Both the position numbers and the translations under genes were made by a program. The notes below the pieces were generated by a model. The model did not search any database. It worked only from the letters and a program-made list of their open reading frames with translations, and had not been told where the DNA came from. From [Candidatus Thermochlorobacteriaceae] bacterium GBChlB (GTDB lineage Bacteria > Bacteroidota > Chlorobiia > Chlorobiales > Thermochlorobacteraceae), in contig JPGV01000007.1 of the NCBI GenBank assembly GCA_000724175.1, forward strand, positions 1-64,000: 64,000 nt of DNA, read 5' to 3'. Every line of letters starts with the position of its first letter. Position 1 is the first letter of the stretch. Of the stretch, positions 45,093 through 54,222 are shown one piece after another.

Positions 45093-46901
45093 TTAGCTCT
45101 TGGTCAACGTTGGTATTTTGGTAAACTTGTAGCCTAAGGCTTTCATCGCCTTCGTCAGGCTTTCTGTATCCTGATTGACTTTGTGCTTGACTTCAGCTAT
45201 CGACTTGCTGGAAATGCCGATTTCAGTGTTGAAATAATCCAGAACAGATTTGGTGAGGTTCGCCAGCGCAGCTTCCGCATCGCCCTCGACGCTCAATCCC
45301 GTGATGCTTTTTTCATCTGGAACAACCGAGTAACGGAAACTGAAGTCAATAAAGTTCAAGATGTTCGGATTTTGTGTGCTGCGCACATCGGTCGAACGGT
45401 AGCGTTCAATATAATCGCGCACAACCACATCAGGACGGACTTTGTTGGCCTCGGCAATCAGATCTGCAAACGCCTTCGTGTATTCGGCGCGCAGAGAGGT
45501 TTGTCGGAACGGCACGTCGCCTTTCATGGAGTCCATGCGCTTTTGCCACAAGTCAATGGCTTCAAGGAACTTTCGGAAGCGCAGGTTTTCCATTTGGGCT
45601 TTTTTCATCTCGTCTTTTTCCATCACCTCTTTCTTATCGGGCTGCTCGAAGCGCGTGCGAAGTTGTTTGGTATCCGACTTGAAGCGGCGCTCCATAAACT
45701 TTTCAGCATAGCTCGCGTCTTTTTTGCGAAGGGTCAAAAGGAAGTCCAATCCGTCGTTCTCGACAAGCGGCAGCGGCACTTTGATGTATCGGCAGGCTTC
45801 ATCGAGGCGTCCGACTTCAATGTAGAAATTGGCGAGCGCGATTTGATACGGATAGTAGTTCAGGTCCGATGAGAATGTCATCAGCCAATAAAATTCCTTG
45901 CGCACCAAGTCTGTTTCTTTCATGGCGCGTTCTTTCCAGTAGAAACTTTTTTGCGCTTTGTCTTCGGGCGACGGCACTTTGATTTTCTTAAAGAGACCAG
46001 CTTTGACATAAGCAGGACCTGTAACGCCTTCTTTTTCCGTGAGCGAGTCAATCGCGGCTTTGACTTTTTGTCGCACCTCTTCCTGACCTTTGAGCGCTTG
46101 TTGGTCTAAGGCTGTGTAGAAGTGCATCACTGCACTGAGTTTGTTTTCGACTTGGTCATCGCCTTTGGACGTCTTGACGGCTTCGAGGTGATTGTATCCG
46201 ATGCGGTAGTTACAATCGAACAAAATTTCATCTTGCCGCTTGACGATGGCGTCGGAGCGTCTGCCCACGCCTTGCTTGAAACGAATGTTGAGTGCAAGCG
46301 CAACGGTAAGCGCTTTGAAGTAATCTTTGTTCCGATAGTGCTGCTCGACTTCAAACATCTTGGCTTCTTCGTCAATCGACTGCTCCAATTCCTCGTCGAT
46401 TTCGAGCACAATCTTATCGCCATCAATTCTCAGAATGCTGTCATCGGCTTCGGTAAAAGCGTCTGACATGGCTTCCGAGTCGCTGAGAATATCACCGAGA
46501 ACGCCTTCAAGGTCGAGTCCGAGCAGGCTGTCGGCGAAATCGTGTTTGGCTTCGCCGAAGACTGGAACATCGTCGTCGGCTGCTGGAGCCGCAGTCGGAG
46601 CTGGAGCGGGTGCAGCTTGTTTAGCGGGTGCGGCTTTGGCGGCAATCGGCGCAGGTGCAGGCTTTGCAGGAGCGGCCTTCAAGTTCTTCACCGTCTCGTC
46701 GATGAGCGTGAGATACTCTTGCAGTTTCGCATCGGAAATGCTGCTCGACGCCACATACAGCTGCACGTTTTTCAACTCCATGAAGAGCGTTTGCAGGAAC
46801 GGGTTTGTGTTGTTGTCGGTCAATGCCTGCTCAACATCTTTGGCATTGACCAGCAATTTTTCCACTAATTGCGCGCGAAGCGCCGCCGTGTCTTTATTCA
46901 T
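45093..46901 (-). CDS. 602-residue protein of unknown family in a chemosensory cluster
   Basis: No known family is recognised. The N-terminal 75 residues are helical. A low-complexity linker rich in Pro/Ala/Lys (about residues 77-110) and an acidic stretch (about 110-180, with repeated D/E) precede a large helical body (about 185-590) that has no membrane segment, no signal peptide and no HATPase or receiver motif. It is not an obvious CheA, although the linker placement recalls CheA P1-P2 layouts. The gene sits between cheW and the MCP gene, so it probably takes part in their signalling complex as a scaffold, adaptor or output protein. Codon use matches its neighbours. Confidence 0.75.
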   Translation of the reverse strand: MNKDTAALRAQLVEKLLVNAKDVEQALTDNNTNPFLQTLFMELKNVQLYVASSSISDAKLQEYLTLIDETVKNLKAAPAKPAPAPIAAKAAPAKQAAPAPAPTAAPAADDDVPVFGEAKHDFADSLLGLDLEGVLGDILSDSEAMSDAFTEADDSILRIDGDKIVLEIDEELEQSIDEEAKMFEVEQHYRNKDYFKALTVALALNIRFKQGVGRRSDAIVKRQDEILFDCNYRIGYNHLEAVKTSKGDDQVENKLSAVMHFYTALDQQALKGQEEVRQKVKAAIDSLTEKEGVTGPAYVKAGLFKKIKVPSPEDKAQKSFYWKERAMKETDLVRKEFYWLMTFSSDLNYYPYQIALANFYIEVGRLDEACRYIKVPLPLVENDGLDFLLTLRKKDASYAEKFMERRFKSDTKQLRTRFEQPDKKEVMEKDEMKKAQMENLRFRKFLEAIDLWQKRMDSMKGDVPFRQTSLRAEYTKAFADLIAEANKVRPDVVVRDYIERYRSTDVRSTQNPNILNFIDFSFRYSVVPDEKSITGLSVEGDAEAALANLTKSVLDYFNTEIGISSKSIAEVKHKVNQDTESLTKAMKALGYKFTKIPTLTKS

Positions 46902-46979
46902 GGTTTCCCTTTTGGGTTTTTAATTTAGATTAGAAAATCATCTCTGAACTTCTCGGAGGCGAGACGAACGACAAAAAAA

Positions 46980-47618
46980 TTATTGAAATTGACTCAGTTC
47001 TTTTGTGCCTAAAAGCCGCTCGGTGTCCATCAAAATCACATCATTGGCGCGGTTTTCTTCGCCGGGTCGGGCGTAGAGCCCACGCGAGAGCGGCGCAATG
47101 TGCGAGAGTTCGCCGTCAGCGGCGTTAATTTTAACAACCTCTCGCTCGGCTACCCGAATCACATCGAGCACAGAGTCTACCAAAAACCCGACTGAAAAAA
47201 TCTCACCGTGCACAATTACCATTTTTTCGGCGGCGCGGTCGCGCCGCGACTTCCGGCGTTGGTCTAAGCCCAAAATGGTATGCAGATTTACCACCGATGT
47301 AATTTCTCCACGCACATTGCAAATTCCCAACACATACTTTGGAACGCCCGGCACCGGGCTGACGCGCTGCACATTGAGAATCGCTTCGATATCCGTAACA
47401 CGAAACGCAATTTCACGGTCGGATACTAAAACGACGATGTATTGTTCCCGCGCTTCATCTTCGGCTTCGATGTTGGAGCGAGTTTTCTCTGCTTCCAAAT
47501 TGCCCAACCACTTGATAGCGTCGCTTGAAAGCGTGTTGACCTCGTCGAGGTTGATTTCGCCCAAGGGTTTTCGCGCAGACGGCGGCGATGATGAAGACGT
47601 ACCATTGGATAGTCCCAT
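46980..47618 (-). CDS. cheW: CheW-like coupling protein
   Basis: CheW links chemoreceptors to the CheA kinase. The 212-residue protein has a disordered N-terminal tail of about 60 residues, then the CheW domain (YIVVLVSDREIAFRVTDIEAILNVQRVSPVPGVPKYVLGICNVRGEITSVVNL), ending with VGFLVDSVLDVIRV. The conserved GxxxVRG-like NVRGEI motif is near residue 110. No CheA is present in the window to couple with. The tail is longer than in E. coli CheW. It lies 39 bases after the receiver gene. Confidence 0.93.
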   Translation of the reverse strand: MGLSNGTSSSSPPSARKPLGEINLDEVNTLSSDAIKWLGNLEAEKTRSNIEAEDEAREQYIVVLVSDREIAFRVTDIEAILNVQRVSPVPGVPKYVLGICNVRGEITSVVNLHTILGLDQRRKSRRDRAAEKMVIVHGEIFSVGFLVDSVLDVIRVAEREVVKINAADGELSHIAPLSRGLYARPGEENRANDVILMDTERLLGTKELSQFQ

Positions 47619-47657
47619 AGTTTAGCTGTCAGAATTAGAGTGCACCGCATGATGAAC

Positions 47658-48026
47658 TCAGGACGGCGTCATGGCTTTCACGACGGCTGACTTCAAATCG
47701 TCCTCATTAAACGGCTTAATAAGATACGCCAAAGCGCCTTGTTTCATTCCCCAAAACTTATCGCTGTCTTGGTCTTTCGATGTAATCATGATAATTGGAA
47801 TGTTCGCAGTTTCTGGTGCTTTTTTCAGGTTGCGACAGACTTGAAACCCGTCTTTCTTCGGCATCACGACATCGAGAACGATGATATCCGGCTTGACAGA
47901 TTTGGCTTTTTCTTCGCCCTCTTCGCCGTCGTTGGCTTCGACAATGGAGTAGCCCAGTCCCGTCATTACCTTCGCAATGATGGTGCGTTCAACGGCGCTG
48001 TCGTCTATGATGAGAACCCGTGGCAT
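47658..48026 (-). CDS. Single-domain response regulator (CheY/PilH-like)
   Basis: The 122-residue receiver domain has Asp at about 53 (DIIVLDVVMPKKDGF), acidic residues near 8-9 (IIDDSAVE), Thr/Ser in ITSKDQD, and the conserved Lys in LIKPFNEDD. It is a single-domain protein, like CheY or PilH, with no output domain. It would be phosphorylated by an unseen CheA or hybrid kinase. It follows the PATAN-REC gene by 38 bases. Confidence 0.94.
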   Translation of the reverse strand: MPRVLIIDDSAVERTIIAKVMTGLGYSIVEANDGEEGEEKAKSVKPDIIVLDVVMPKKDGFQVCRNLKKAPETANIPIIMITSKDQDSDKFWGMKQGALAYLIKPFNEDDLKSAVVKAMTPS

Positions 48027-48064
48027 ATCAAACGAAAAAATTTGGTTGCGATTTTAAATGAAAC

Positions 48065-49171
48065 TTAGTTGCTGTTTTTCAAAAACTTCTCGACCACTTG
48101 AACCAGTTCACCATCTTTGAACGGCTTGGTAACATAGTCATTTGCGCCAGCATGCAACCCTAAGTTGCGATCGATTTCCGCATCTTTCGCCGAGAGCATC
48201 ACTATCGGCGTATCTTTGAGCGCATCGAACTCGGAGCGGATGGTTTTACAAACTTTCAGCCCCGTTGTGTCGGGCAGCATCACATCGAGTAAAATTAAAT
48301 CGGGCTGCTGTTCTTTTACAAGTTCAAGCGCCGCTTTACCAGATTCGGCGGTAATGAGGCTATACCCGGTTTCGGCAAGCGCCATTTGAATTGTCTTTAA
48401 AATCACCTTGCTGTCGTCGACAGCCAAAATTTTCTTGCGCGTGTCTGCCTGCGCCTGCGGCAGTTCAACCCACTTGCCATCAAGCAAGACCACTAACGCT
48501 TTCATGACAGACACTTCTTCCATTTTGAGCTTCAGCGCCAGCGTCTTGATGTCGGTTTTGCCGTCAATGGCAAGAAAAACTTTCCACTCGACGAGCTTGA
48601 GCGAAATTTCGCCTTGCTCTTCCTTGCCGCGTTTGGTAATATGCGGAACAAGCGACGTGCTGGGAATTTTTTGTCGAACCAATTCAAGTTCGTCGACTTT
48701 AACCGACGCGCTGAGCATAATGCCTTGAATATCGACGCCATTCGCCAGTCCTTGAACTGTGAGCGCAGCGTCGGGGTCAAACGAGACCTGTGCGCTCTTC
48801 TCTTGAAGTAACGCCGTGATGACGCGGTCGATTTGAATACGAATAGCTTTAACGAGCCTCGGCGCATCGACTTTTTTCATGCCAAGCAAAATTTGCTCGA
48901 TGCGTTTGTCTTTGTGTGTTTTCTGCAGCGAGATTGCCGCGTCGAGGTCTGCACGGGTAATCATATTTTCTTCAAGCAGAATCGCGCCTAAGTCTTCGCT
49001 GCCAGTGTCGACCGCAATTACCAATCCGTTACGAAAGAAGACGCGCTTTTGAATTTCGTCACCAAATTCAGAAGGAATCTGAACCACCATTGCGCCCGTT
49101 TTTTTAAGCTGCCGAATCAGTTGCAGCATTTCGGTAATCGTCCAACCCTTGATATTGCCTGTGAATGACAT
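48065..49171 (-). CDS. PATAN (DUF4388) - receiver domain protein
   Basis: The 368-residue protein begins with a PATAN/DUF4388 domain (FTGNIKGWTITEMLQLIRQLKKTGAMVVQ, about residues 1-95), continues with a helical region and a second DUF4388-like segment (SLKLVEWKVFLAIDGKTDIKTLALKLKMEEV), and ends with a full receiver domain (about 250-365; Asp in LILLDVMLPDTTGL, Lys in VTKPFKDGE). PATAN-receiver proteins such as PatA and PixG-like regulators control motility and differentiation in cyanobacteria. The start at 49171 (MSFTGN) is preferred over one 40 codons upstream. It is the first gene of the cassette. Confidence 0.88.
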   Translation of the reverse strand: MSFTGNIKGWTITEMLQLIRQLKKTGAMVVQIPSEFGDEIQKRVFFRNGLVIAVDTGSEDLGAILLEENMITRADLDAAISLQKTHKDKRIEQILLGMKKVDAPRLVKAIRIQIDRVITALLQEKSAQVSFDPDAALTVQGLANGVDIQGIMLSASVKVDELELVRQKIPSTSLVPHITKRGKEEQGEISLKLVEWKVFLAIDGKTDIKTLALKLKMEEVSVMKALVVLLDGKWVELPQAQADTRKKILAVDDSKVILKTIQMALAETGYSLITAESGKAALELVKEQQPDLILLDVMLPDTTGLKVCKTIRSEFDALKDTPIVMLSAKDAEIDRNLGLHAGANDYVTKPFKDGELVQVVEKFLKNSN

Positions 49172-49311
49172 CCGTATCCTGTATTGTGAAATGAAGAAGT
49201 GCGTTTGAAGTCTCGTTATCGGCGGTGCATCGCCGCCCTGGTGTTGAGTGAGGTAATATAGCGACGCCTCCGAAAAATTCAAAAGAAGCAAAGCAGGAAA
49301 GAAAACAAAAT

Positions 49312-49339
49312 AAAAAAGCCCCGCTGTTTCAGCGAGGCT
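49312..49339 (-). terminator. Terminator of the fasciclin lipoprotein gene
   Basis: On the minus strand GAAGCCTCGCTG pairs with CAGCGGGGCTTT (one G-U pair) across an AAA loop, followed by TTTTTT. It is 26 bases beyond the stop at 49365. Confidence 0.85.
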
Positions 49340-49364
49340 TCAAGGACAAGCGTTGCGCTAAGGC

Positions 49365-49949
49365 TTACTTTTTGCCCGGCATCAGAACGGCGTCAATCGC
49401 GTGGATAACGCCGTTGGTGCAGGCGACATCCGCCATAACGACGTTGGCGCTATTGACCATGACTTTGCCGTCTTTGGCAACAAGCGTGATGTCTTTGCCT
49501 TCAACGGTTTTGGCTTTTGGCATTTTGGCTACATCAGCCGCCATTGCTTGCGCGGGAACCACATGGTATTTCAAGACTTCGGCGAGCTTCTTAGGGTCTT
49601 TCATGAGCGCGTCGACATCTTTTTGGATTTTAGCGAAGGCTTCGTCGGTCGGCGCAAAAACCGTGAACGGACCTTTGCCGGCAAGAACGGTATCAAGACC
49701 CGTGGCTTTCAAAGCGGCGACGAGCGTATTGAATTTGCCCGCTTTCATAGCGGTCTCAACAATGCTCTTCGGTTTCTTGGCTTCTTCCTCTTCCTGCTTC
49801 TGCTTTTCAATAGCGGCAAGCGAGTCGGCTTTGCGCGTCGAATCGGCTTTGCGAGCTGCTTCTTTTTTGGCAAGCTCTTCCTTGCTTGGACCGCAACCGA
49901 TGGCAGCCACGGTAACTGTTAAAAGAACCGCGATGAGAATTTTATTCAT
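49365..49949 (-). CDS. Fasciclin-domain lipoprotein
   Basis: The 194-residue protein has a signal peptide with a lipobox (AIGC, Cys near 19), a charged, Lys/Glu/Ala-rich linker (about 25-60), and one FAS1 domain (about 62-192): FNTLVAALKATGLDTVLAGKGPFTVFAPTDEAFAKI is the canonical start and MVNSANVVMADVACTNGVIHAIDAVLMP the end. FAS1 domains mediate adhesion. It is probably anchored in the outer or inner membrane by lipid. It has its own promoter and terminator, so it is a single-gene unit. Confidence 0.94.
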   Translation of the reverse strand: MNKILIAVLLTVTVAAIGCGPSKEELAKKEAARKADSTRKADSLAAIEKQKQEEEEAKKPKSIVETAMKAGKFNTLVAALKATGLDTVLAGKGPFTVFAPTDEAFAKIQKDVDALMKDPKKLAEVLKYHVVPAQAMAADVAKMPKAKTVEGKDITLVAKDGKVMVNSANVVMADVACTNGVIHAIDAVLMPGKK

Positions 49950-50277
49950 GTTTGGATTTTCCCTGTTGGTGTTTGTGTGAAAATAGTCGCCTGACTTTTG
50001 CAGCAGGCTTGTTTTTGTTAGTTAGCTTCAAAGATATGTAAAATTATGAAGTTTTACAAATCTTACGCTAAAACAGGGCAATATTCCCGAAAAAGCCCAG
50101 AGAGACGGGGAAATTCGGCGGAGTGCGTTTTTAAAAGTTTTTCGAAGTAAATTCCAAGTATTGCAACGCCGACTGAGTCCTGAAAGTAAATGAACGAATT
50201 TCAACGACGCCGTTTGCCTTCACTCAGCGGGCTTGAAGTAACACAGCAACATCAAACCAACCGGAGAAGTAACAACA
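49950..50277. other. Divergent gap between the fasciclin and aconitase genes
   Basis: This 328-base stretch holds the fasciclin promoter (50029-50060) and, near the right end, a purine-rich GGAGAAG before the aconitase ATG. A 34-codon frame from 50047 to 50151 is not convincing. No RNA structure was recognised. Confidence 0.6.
50029..50060 (-). promoter_or_regulatory. Bacteroidetes-type promoter of the fasciclin gene
   Basis: On the minus strand TTTG (50060-50057) and TATCTTTG (50036-50029) are 20 bases apart. It matches the pattern at the tRNA and ffh promoters. The leader to the start codon is about 75 bases. Confidence 0.65.
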
Positions 50278-52557
50278 ATGGCATTCGACATCGATATGAT
50301 TCGGGCGAAGTATGCGGAAATCGGCGCACGTGTCGCTGCTGCCCGTCGCGTTCTTAACCGTCCGCTCACGCTCACCGAGAAAATTTTATACAGCCATCTG
50401 GCTGAAGGGGAAGCGACAAAAGAATACCCGCGTGGAAAAGCGTATGTCGATTTTACGCCCGACCGCGTGGCAATGCAGGACGCAACTGCGCAAATGGCAC
50501 TGCTGCAATTCACCCAAGCCGGACGCGCCAAAGTCGCTGTGCCCAGCACCGTGCATTGCGACCACCTGATTCAAGCCAAAGTCGGCGCAGCAGTTGACCT
50601 TCAAACTGCCAACGATGAAAACAAAGAAGTCTATGACTTTCTCGCGTCTATCTCGAACAAATACGGCATCGGATTTTGGAAGGCGGGCGCGGGCATCATT
50701 CACCAAGTCATTCTGGAAAACTATGCGTTTCCGGGCGGCATGATGATTGGCACAGATTCACACACGCCAAATGCGGGCGGCTTGGGCATGGTTGCCATCG
50801 GTGTCGGCGGCGCAGACGCGGTCGATGTCATGGCAGGAATGCCGTGGGAACTGAAATTTCCGAAACTCATCGGCGTTAAACTTACCGGAAAAATGAGCGG
50901 CTGGACATCGGCGAAAGATGTCATTCTCAAAGTGGCCGGAATCCTGACGGTCAAAGGCGGCACAGGCGCAATTGTCGAATACTTCGGCGAGGGCGCGCGC
51001 GCGCTGTCCTGCACAGGCAAAGGCACGATTTGCAATATGGGCGCGGAAATTGGCGCAACGACCAGCATCTTCGGCTACGATGAAAAAATGAGAAATTATC
51101 TTATCGCTACTGGACGCGCCGACGTCGCCAGCGAAGCCGATAAAATCGCCGCGCACCTGACCGGCGACGACGAGGCTTACGCCAATCCCGACAAGTATTT
51201 CGACCAGGTCATTGAGATTGACCTATCGACGCTCGAGCCGCACATCAACGGACCATTCACGCCTGACCTTGCCACGCCGATTTCAAAATTTGCTGATGAA
51301 GTGCGCAAAAACGGCTGGCCCGAAAAATTAGACGTCGGCTTAATCGGCTCTTGCACGAACTCTTCCTACGAAGACATCTCGCGCGCGGCGTCGCTCGCCA
51401 AACAAGCTGTCGATAAAAAACTCGAAGCAAAATCGGAATTTACCATCACGCCCGGCTCTGAGCAAGTGCGCTACACGACTGAACGCGACGGATACTTGGA
51501 ACTCTTCGGAAAAATGGGCGGCGTTGTCCTTGCCAATGCGTGCGGTCCGTGCATCGGACAATGGGCGAGGCACGGCGCAGAGAAAGAGGAAAAAAATTCC
51601 ATCATCACCTCGTTCAATCGAAATTTCTCGAAGCGCAATGACGGCAACCCGAACACGCACGCCTTTGTCGCCTCGCCCGAAATTGTTACGGCGCTCGTGC
51701 TTGCTGGACGTCTGACGTTCAATCCGCTCACTGATACGCTCACCAACAAAGACGGCAAAGAGGTCACGCTCGATGAGCCGACAGGCTTCGAATTGCCGCC
51801 CAGAGGTTTTGATGTGCGCGATGCAGGCTTTCAAGCGCCCGCCGAGGATGGCGACAGAGTGCAAATTGTCGTCGACCCGAAATCCGACCGGCTGCAGCTC
51901 TTGGAGCCGTTCCCAATGTGGGAAGGCACGGATTTGCACGGCTTGAAATTGCTCTTGAAGGTGAAAGGTAAATGCACGACCGACCATATTTCAATGGCAG
52001 GACCGTGGCTGAAATATCGCGGACATTTGGACAACATTTCCAACAACACATTTATCAGCGCGATGAACTTTTTCAACGATAAAGCGAACGCGGTCAAGAA
52101 TCAACTCACGGGCCAATACGATGCAGTGCCGAAAGTGCAGCGCGCCTACAAAGCCGCAGGCATTGGCACGGTGGTCGTTGGCGATGAAAACTACGGCGAA
52201 GGCTCATCGCGCGAACACGCCGCTATGCAGCCCAGATACTTGGGCGTGCGAGCCATCTTGGTGCGTTCCTTCGCCCGCATTCACGAAACGAACCTGAAAA
52301 AACAAGGTATGCTCGCGCTTACATTTGCCGATAAAAACGACTACGATAAAGTTCAAGAAGATGACACAATCGATATTCTTGGGCTGACGTCGTTTGCGCC
52401 GAATGTGCCGCTCGACATCGTGCTGACCCACAAAGACGGCTCGAGAGACATCATCAAGGCGAACCACACCTATAACGAAGGGCAAATTGAGTGGTTCAAA
52501 GCAGGCTCGGCATTGAACTTGATTAAGCAGCAGCAGGGCAAATTGCAGGAAGCCTGA
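50278..52557 (+). CDS. acn: Aconitate hydratase
   Basis: Aconitase interconverts citrate and isocitrate in the TCA cycle, with a 4Fe-4S cluster. The 759-residue protein resembles the mitochondrial-type enzyme in length and motifs rather than the longer AcnA. Cluster cysteines are in IGSCTNSS (near residue 358) and NACGPCIG (near 421). Substrate motifs include [14 protein letters not shown], near residue 160. The swivel domain (about 560-750) contains [12 protein letters not shown]. The TCA cycle here could run oxidatively or reductively, and the enzyme does not tell. GGAGAAG lies 12 bases before the ATG. A terminator follows. Confidence 0.97.
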   Translation: MAFDIDMIRAKYAEIGARVAAARRVLNRPLTLTEKILYSHLAEGEATKEYPRGKAYVDFTPDRVAMQDATAQMALLQFTQAGRAKVAVPSTVHCDHLIQAKVGAAVDLQTANDENKEVYDFLASISNKYGIGFWKAGAGIIHQVILENYAFPGGMMIGTDSHTPNAGGLGMVAIGVGGADAVDVMAGMPWELKFPKLIGVKLTGKMSGWTSAKDVILKVAGILTVKGGTGAIVEYFGEGARALSCTGKGTICNMGAEIGATTSIFGYDEKMRNYLIATGRADVASEADKIAAHLTGDDEAYANPDKYFDQVIEIDLSTLEPHINGPFTPDLATPISKFADEVRKNGWPEKLDVGLIGSCTNSSYEDISRAASLAKQAVDKKLEAKSEFTITPGSEQVRYTTERDGYLELFGKMGGVVLANACGPCIGQWARHGAEKEEKNSIITSFNRNFSKRNDGNPNTHAFVASPEIVTALVLAGRLTFNPLTDTLTNKDGKEVTLDEPTGFELPPRGFDVRDAGFQAPAEDGDRVQIVVDPKSDRLQLLEPFPMWEGTDLHGLKLLLKVKGKCTTDHISMAGPWLKYRGHLDNISNNTFISAMNFFNDKANAVKNQLTGQYDAVPKVQRAYKAAGIGTVVVGDENYGEGSSREHAAMQPRYLGVRAILVRSFARIHETNLKKQGMLALTFADKNDYDKVQEDDTIDILGLTSFAPNVPLDIVLTHKDGSRDIIKANHTYNEGQIEWFKAGSALNLIKQQQGKLQEA

Positions 52558-52579
52558 GACGCTTGATGCCGAAGAAGCA

Positions 52580-52612
52580 AAAGCCGCTTTGCTCGTCGTG
52601 AAGCGGCTTTTT
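52580..52612 (+). terminator. Terminator of aconitase
   Basis: The perfect ten-base stem AAAGCCGCTT/AAGCGGCTTT is followed by further T, ending 55 bases past the aconitase stop. Confidence 0.88.
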
Positions 52613-52640
52613 CATTTTACCCAAATGTTTTACCCAAATT

Positions 52641-53345
52641 ATGGCGGAAACATCGTCAAGAAATCCGATTGTGATTGTGGCGGGAACAGGGCTGTGGAGC
52701 GGGTTGTTCGAGGAAATGAAAGCGGCGCTTGCCAAAACGCTGCCGTCGGAGAAAATCGCCGTTGTTCCCATTTCGCCGCTCGAATGGCTCGGATTTCCGC
52801 CAAGCCCGGAACGCTCGACAAGCCGCGTGATGAAACGCCTGCATGAAACAGTGGTGCGCGTCGAGCAAACATTCCCAAACGAAGACATCTCGCTTGTTGC
52901 CCACAGCGGCGGCGGAACAGTCGCCTTGATTTATCTGATGCGACAAGCGTTTATGGGCGACGTGTATCCAAAGACCAGCGTGAAAAAACTCCTGACGTTA
53001 GGAACGCCGTTTCAAAGCGTAGAGCGTTACGGCAAACTTAAATCGGACTTCATCGCCGCGAATCTGAAAAAAGAGTTCTTTGAGCAGGTCGCTGTCGTCT
53101 CGATTGCAAGTAAAATGCGCGAGGGCAAACTCAACGGTTCGGTTGCCGAGCGCGGGGCATTTGAATTTTACAAGCAAACGCTTGGGCGCGGCGATGTGTG
53201 GGGCGACGGCGTGGTGCCGCTTGACTGTTGCCGATTGGACGGCGCGACCTATATCGAAATCAACGGCGTTGAGCATTTGCCCTCGCCCTTCGCCGAGTGG
53301 TATGGCTCGAGACGCGGCGTGGACTTATGGCGAGACTGTCTCTAA
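52641..53345 (+). CDS. Alpha/beta hydrolase (lipase/PGAP1-like)
   Basis: The 234-residue protein has the fold of small lipase-like hydrolases: the strand VIVAGTGLWSGLF near the start forms the oxyanion region, the nucleophile is in SLVAHSGGGTVAL near residue 90, Asp is in GDGVVPLD and His in NGVEHLP near the end. It lacks a signal peptide. It resembles lecithin acyltransferase/PGAP1-type esterases, but its substrate is unknown. It follows aconitase past a terminator and precedes the reductase by 85 bases. Confidence 0.75.
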   Translation: MAETSSRNPIVIVAGTGLWSGLFEEMKAALAKTLPSEKIAVVPISPLEWLGFPPSPERSTSRVMKRLHETVVRVEQTFPNEDISLVAHSGGGTVALIYLMRQAFMGDVYPKTSVKKLLTLGTPFQSVERYGKLKSDFIAANLKKEFFEQVAVVSIASKMREGKLNGSVAERGAFEFYKQTLGRGDVWGDGVVPLDCCRLDGATYIEINGVEHLPSPFAEWYGSRRGVDLWRDCL

Positions 53346-53430
53346 ACCGATTTCGTTTTGTAAATTGACCGCGCAACATTGAACCTAAGTAAACATCAAC
53401 AATGCAGAAAAATCCTCGAGTGAAAGTCCT

Positions 53431-54186
53431 GTGAAGCAATTGGAAAATAAAGTCGCGCTGATTACGGGCGCGTCGCGCGGCATCGGAAAAGCCACGGCGC
53501 TGAAATTAGCATCGATGGGCTGCAACATTGCCGTTAATTATCTCAAAAACGCCCACGAGGCGGAAAAAACCGTCGATGAAATTAAATCGTTAGGGCAAGA
53601 CGCACTGTCCGTTCAAGCTGATATGTCGAAAGCGGACGACATTAAGCGTATGTTCGCCGATGTAAAGGCGCATTTCAACCGACTGGATATTTTCGTGAGC
53701 AACGCGGCGAAAGGCGTCTTTGGACCTGTATCGCGCATCGGCGCAAACGGATTTGATTTATCAATGGCGACAGGACCGAAGGCGTTGCTCATCGGCGCGC
53801 AAGAATCCGCGAAACTTTTCGGCGAGGCTGGTGGAACAATCGTGGCATTATCGAGCATCGGAAACAGTCGGTGCTTGGACGGCTACGCAGCGGTCGGCAC
53901 AGCAAAAGCAGGAATTGAGACACTCGTGCGCTACCTTGCCGCCGAATGGGGCGCGAAAAAAATCCGCGTCAACGCCGTCTCTGGCGGACCGATTGACACC
54001 GACGCGCTCGATGATTTCAAAAATGCAGAAGAGCGTAAAGCAAAATGGCTCGAACGGACGCCACTGGGTCGGCTTGGCACAGCGGAGGATTTAGCGAACA
54101 TTGTCGCTTTTCTTTGCACCGACGACTCGCGCTGGATTCACGGACAAACCATCATCGCCGACGGCGGGTATCTTCTGCGAGAATAA
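53431..54186 (+). CDS. fabL: Enoyl-ACP reductase, FabL type
   Basis: This short-chain dehydrogenase probably reduces enoyl-ACP in fatty-acid elongation. The 251 residues show TGASRGIGKA at the start, NAAKGVFGPV, and the catalytic YAAVGTAK pattern (Tyr-x6-Lys, the spacing of FabI/FabL enoyl reductases, rather than the YxxxK of ketoacyl reductases). VNAVSGGPIDTDALDDF closely resembles Bacillus FabL. It starts with GTG. A ketoreductase is less likely. It lies 36 bases before terC. Confidence 0.83.
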   Translation: MKQLENKVALITGASRGIGKATALKLASMGCNIAVNYLKNAHEAEKTVDEIKSLGQDALSVQADMSKADDIKRMFADVKAHFNRLDIFVSNAAKGVFGPVSRIGANGFDLSMATGPKALLIGAQESAKLFGEAGGTIVALSSIGNSRCLDGYAAVGTAKAGIETLVRYLAAEWGAKKIRVNAVSGGPIDTDALDDFKNAEERKAKWLERTPLGRLGTAEDLANIVAFLCTDDSRWIHGQTIIADGGYLLRE

Positions 54187-54222
54187 AGTTTTTAATCCGT
54201 TCTCTAAATTTTACCAAATAGA

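Noticed and set aside
49216-49238. GC-rich inverted repeat before the PATAN-REC gene
   Set aside because: The GGCGG...CCGCC pairing is short and common in this composition; no U-run or repeat elsewhere was seen.
50047-50151. 34-codon open frame in the fasciclin/aconitase gap
   Set aside because: It has no ribosome-binding site, no recognisable pattern, and overlaps the -33 element of the opposite promoter.
53346-54222. Search for a yybP-ykoY manganese riboswitch before terC
   Set aside because: The gap before terC is 36 bases and the gap before the reductase shows no conserved element.
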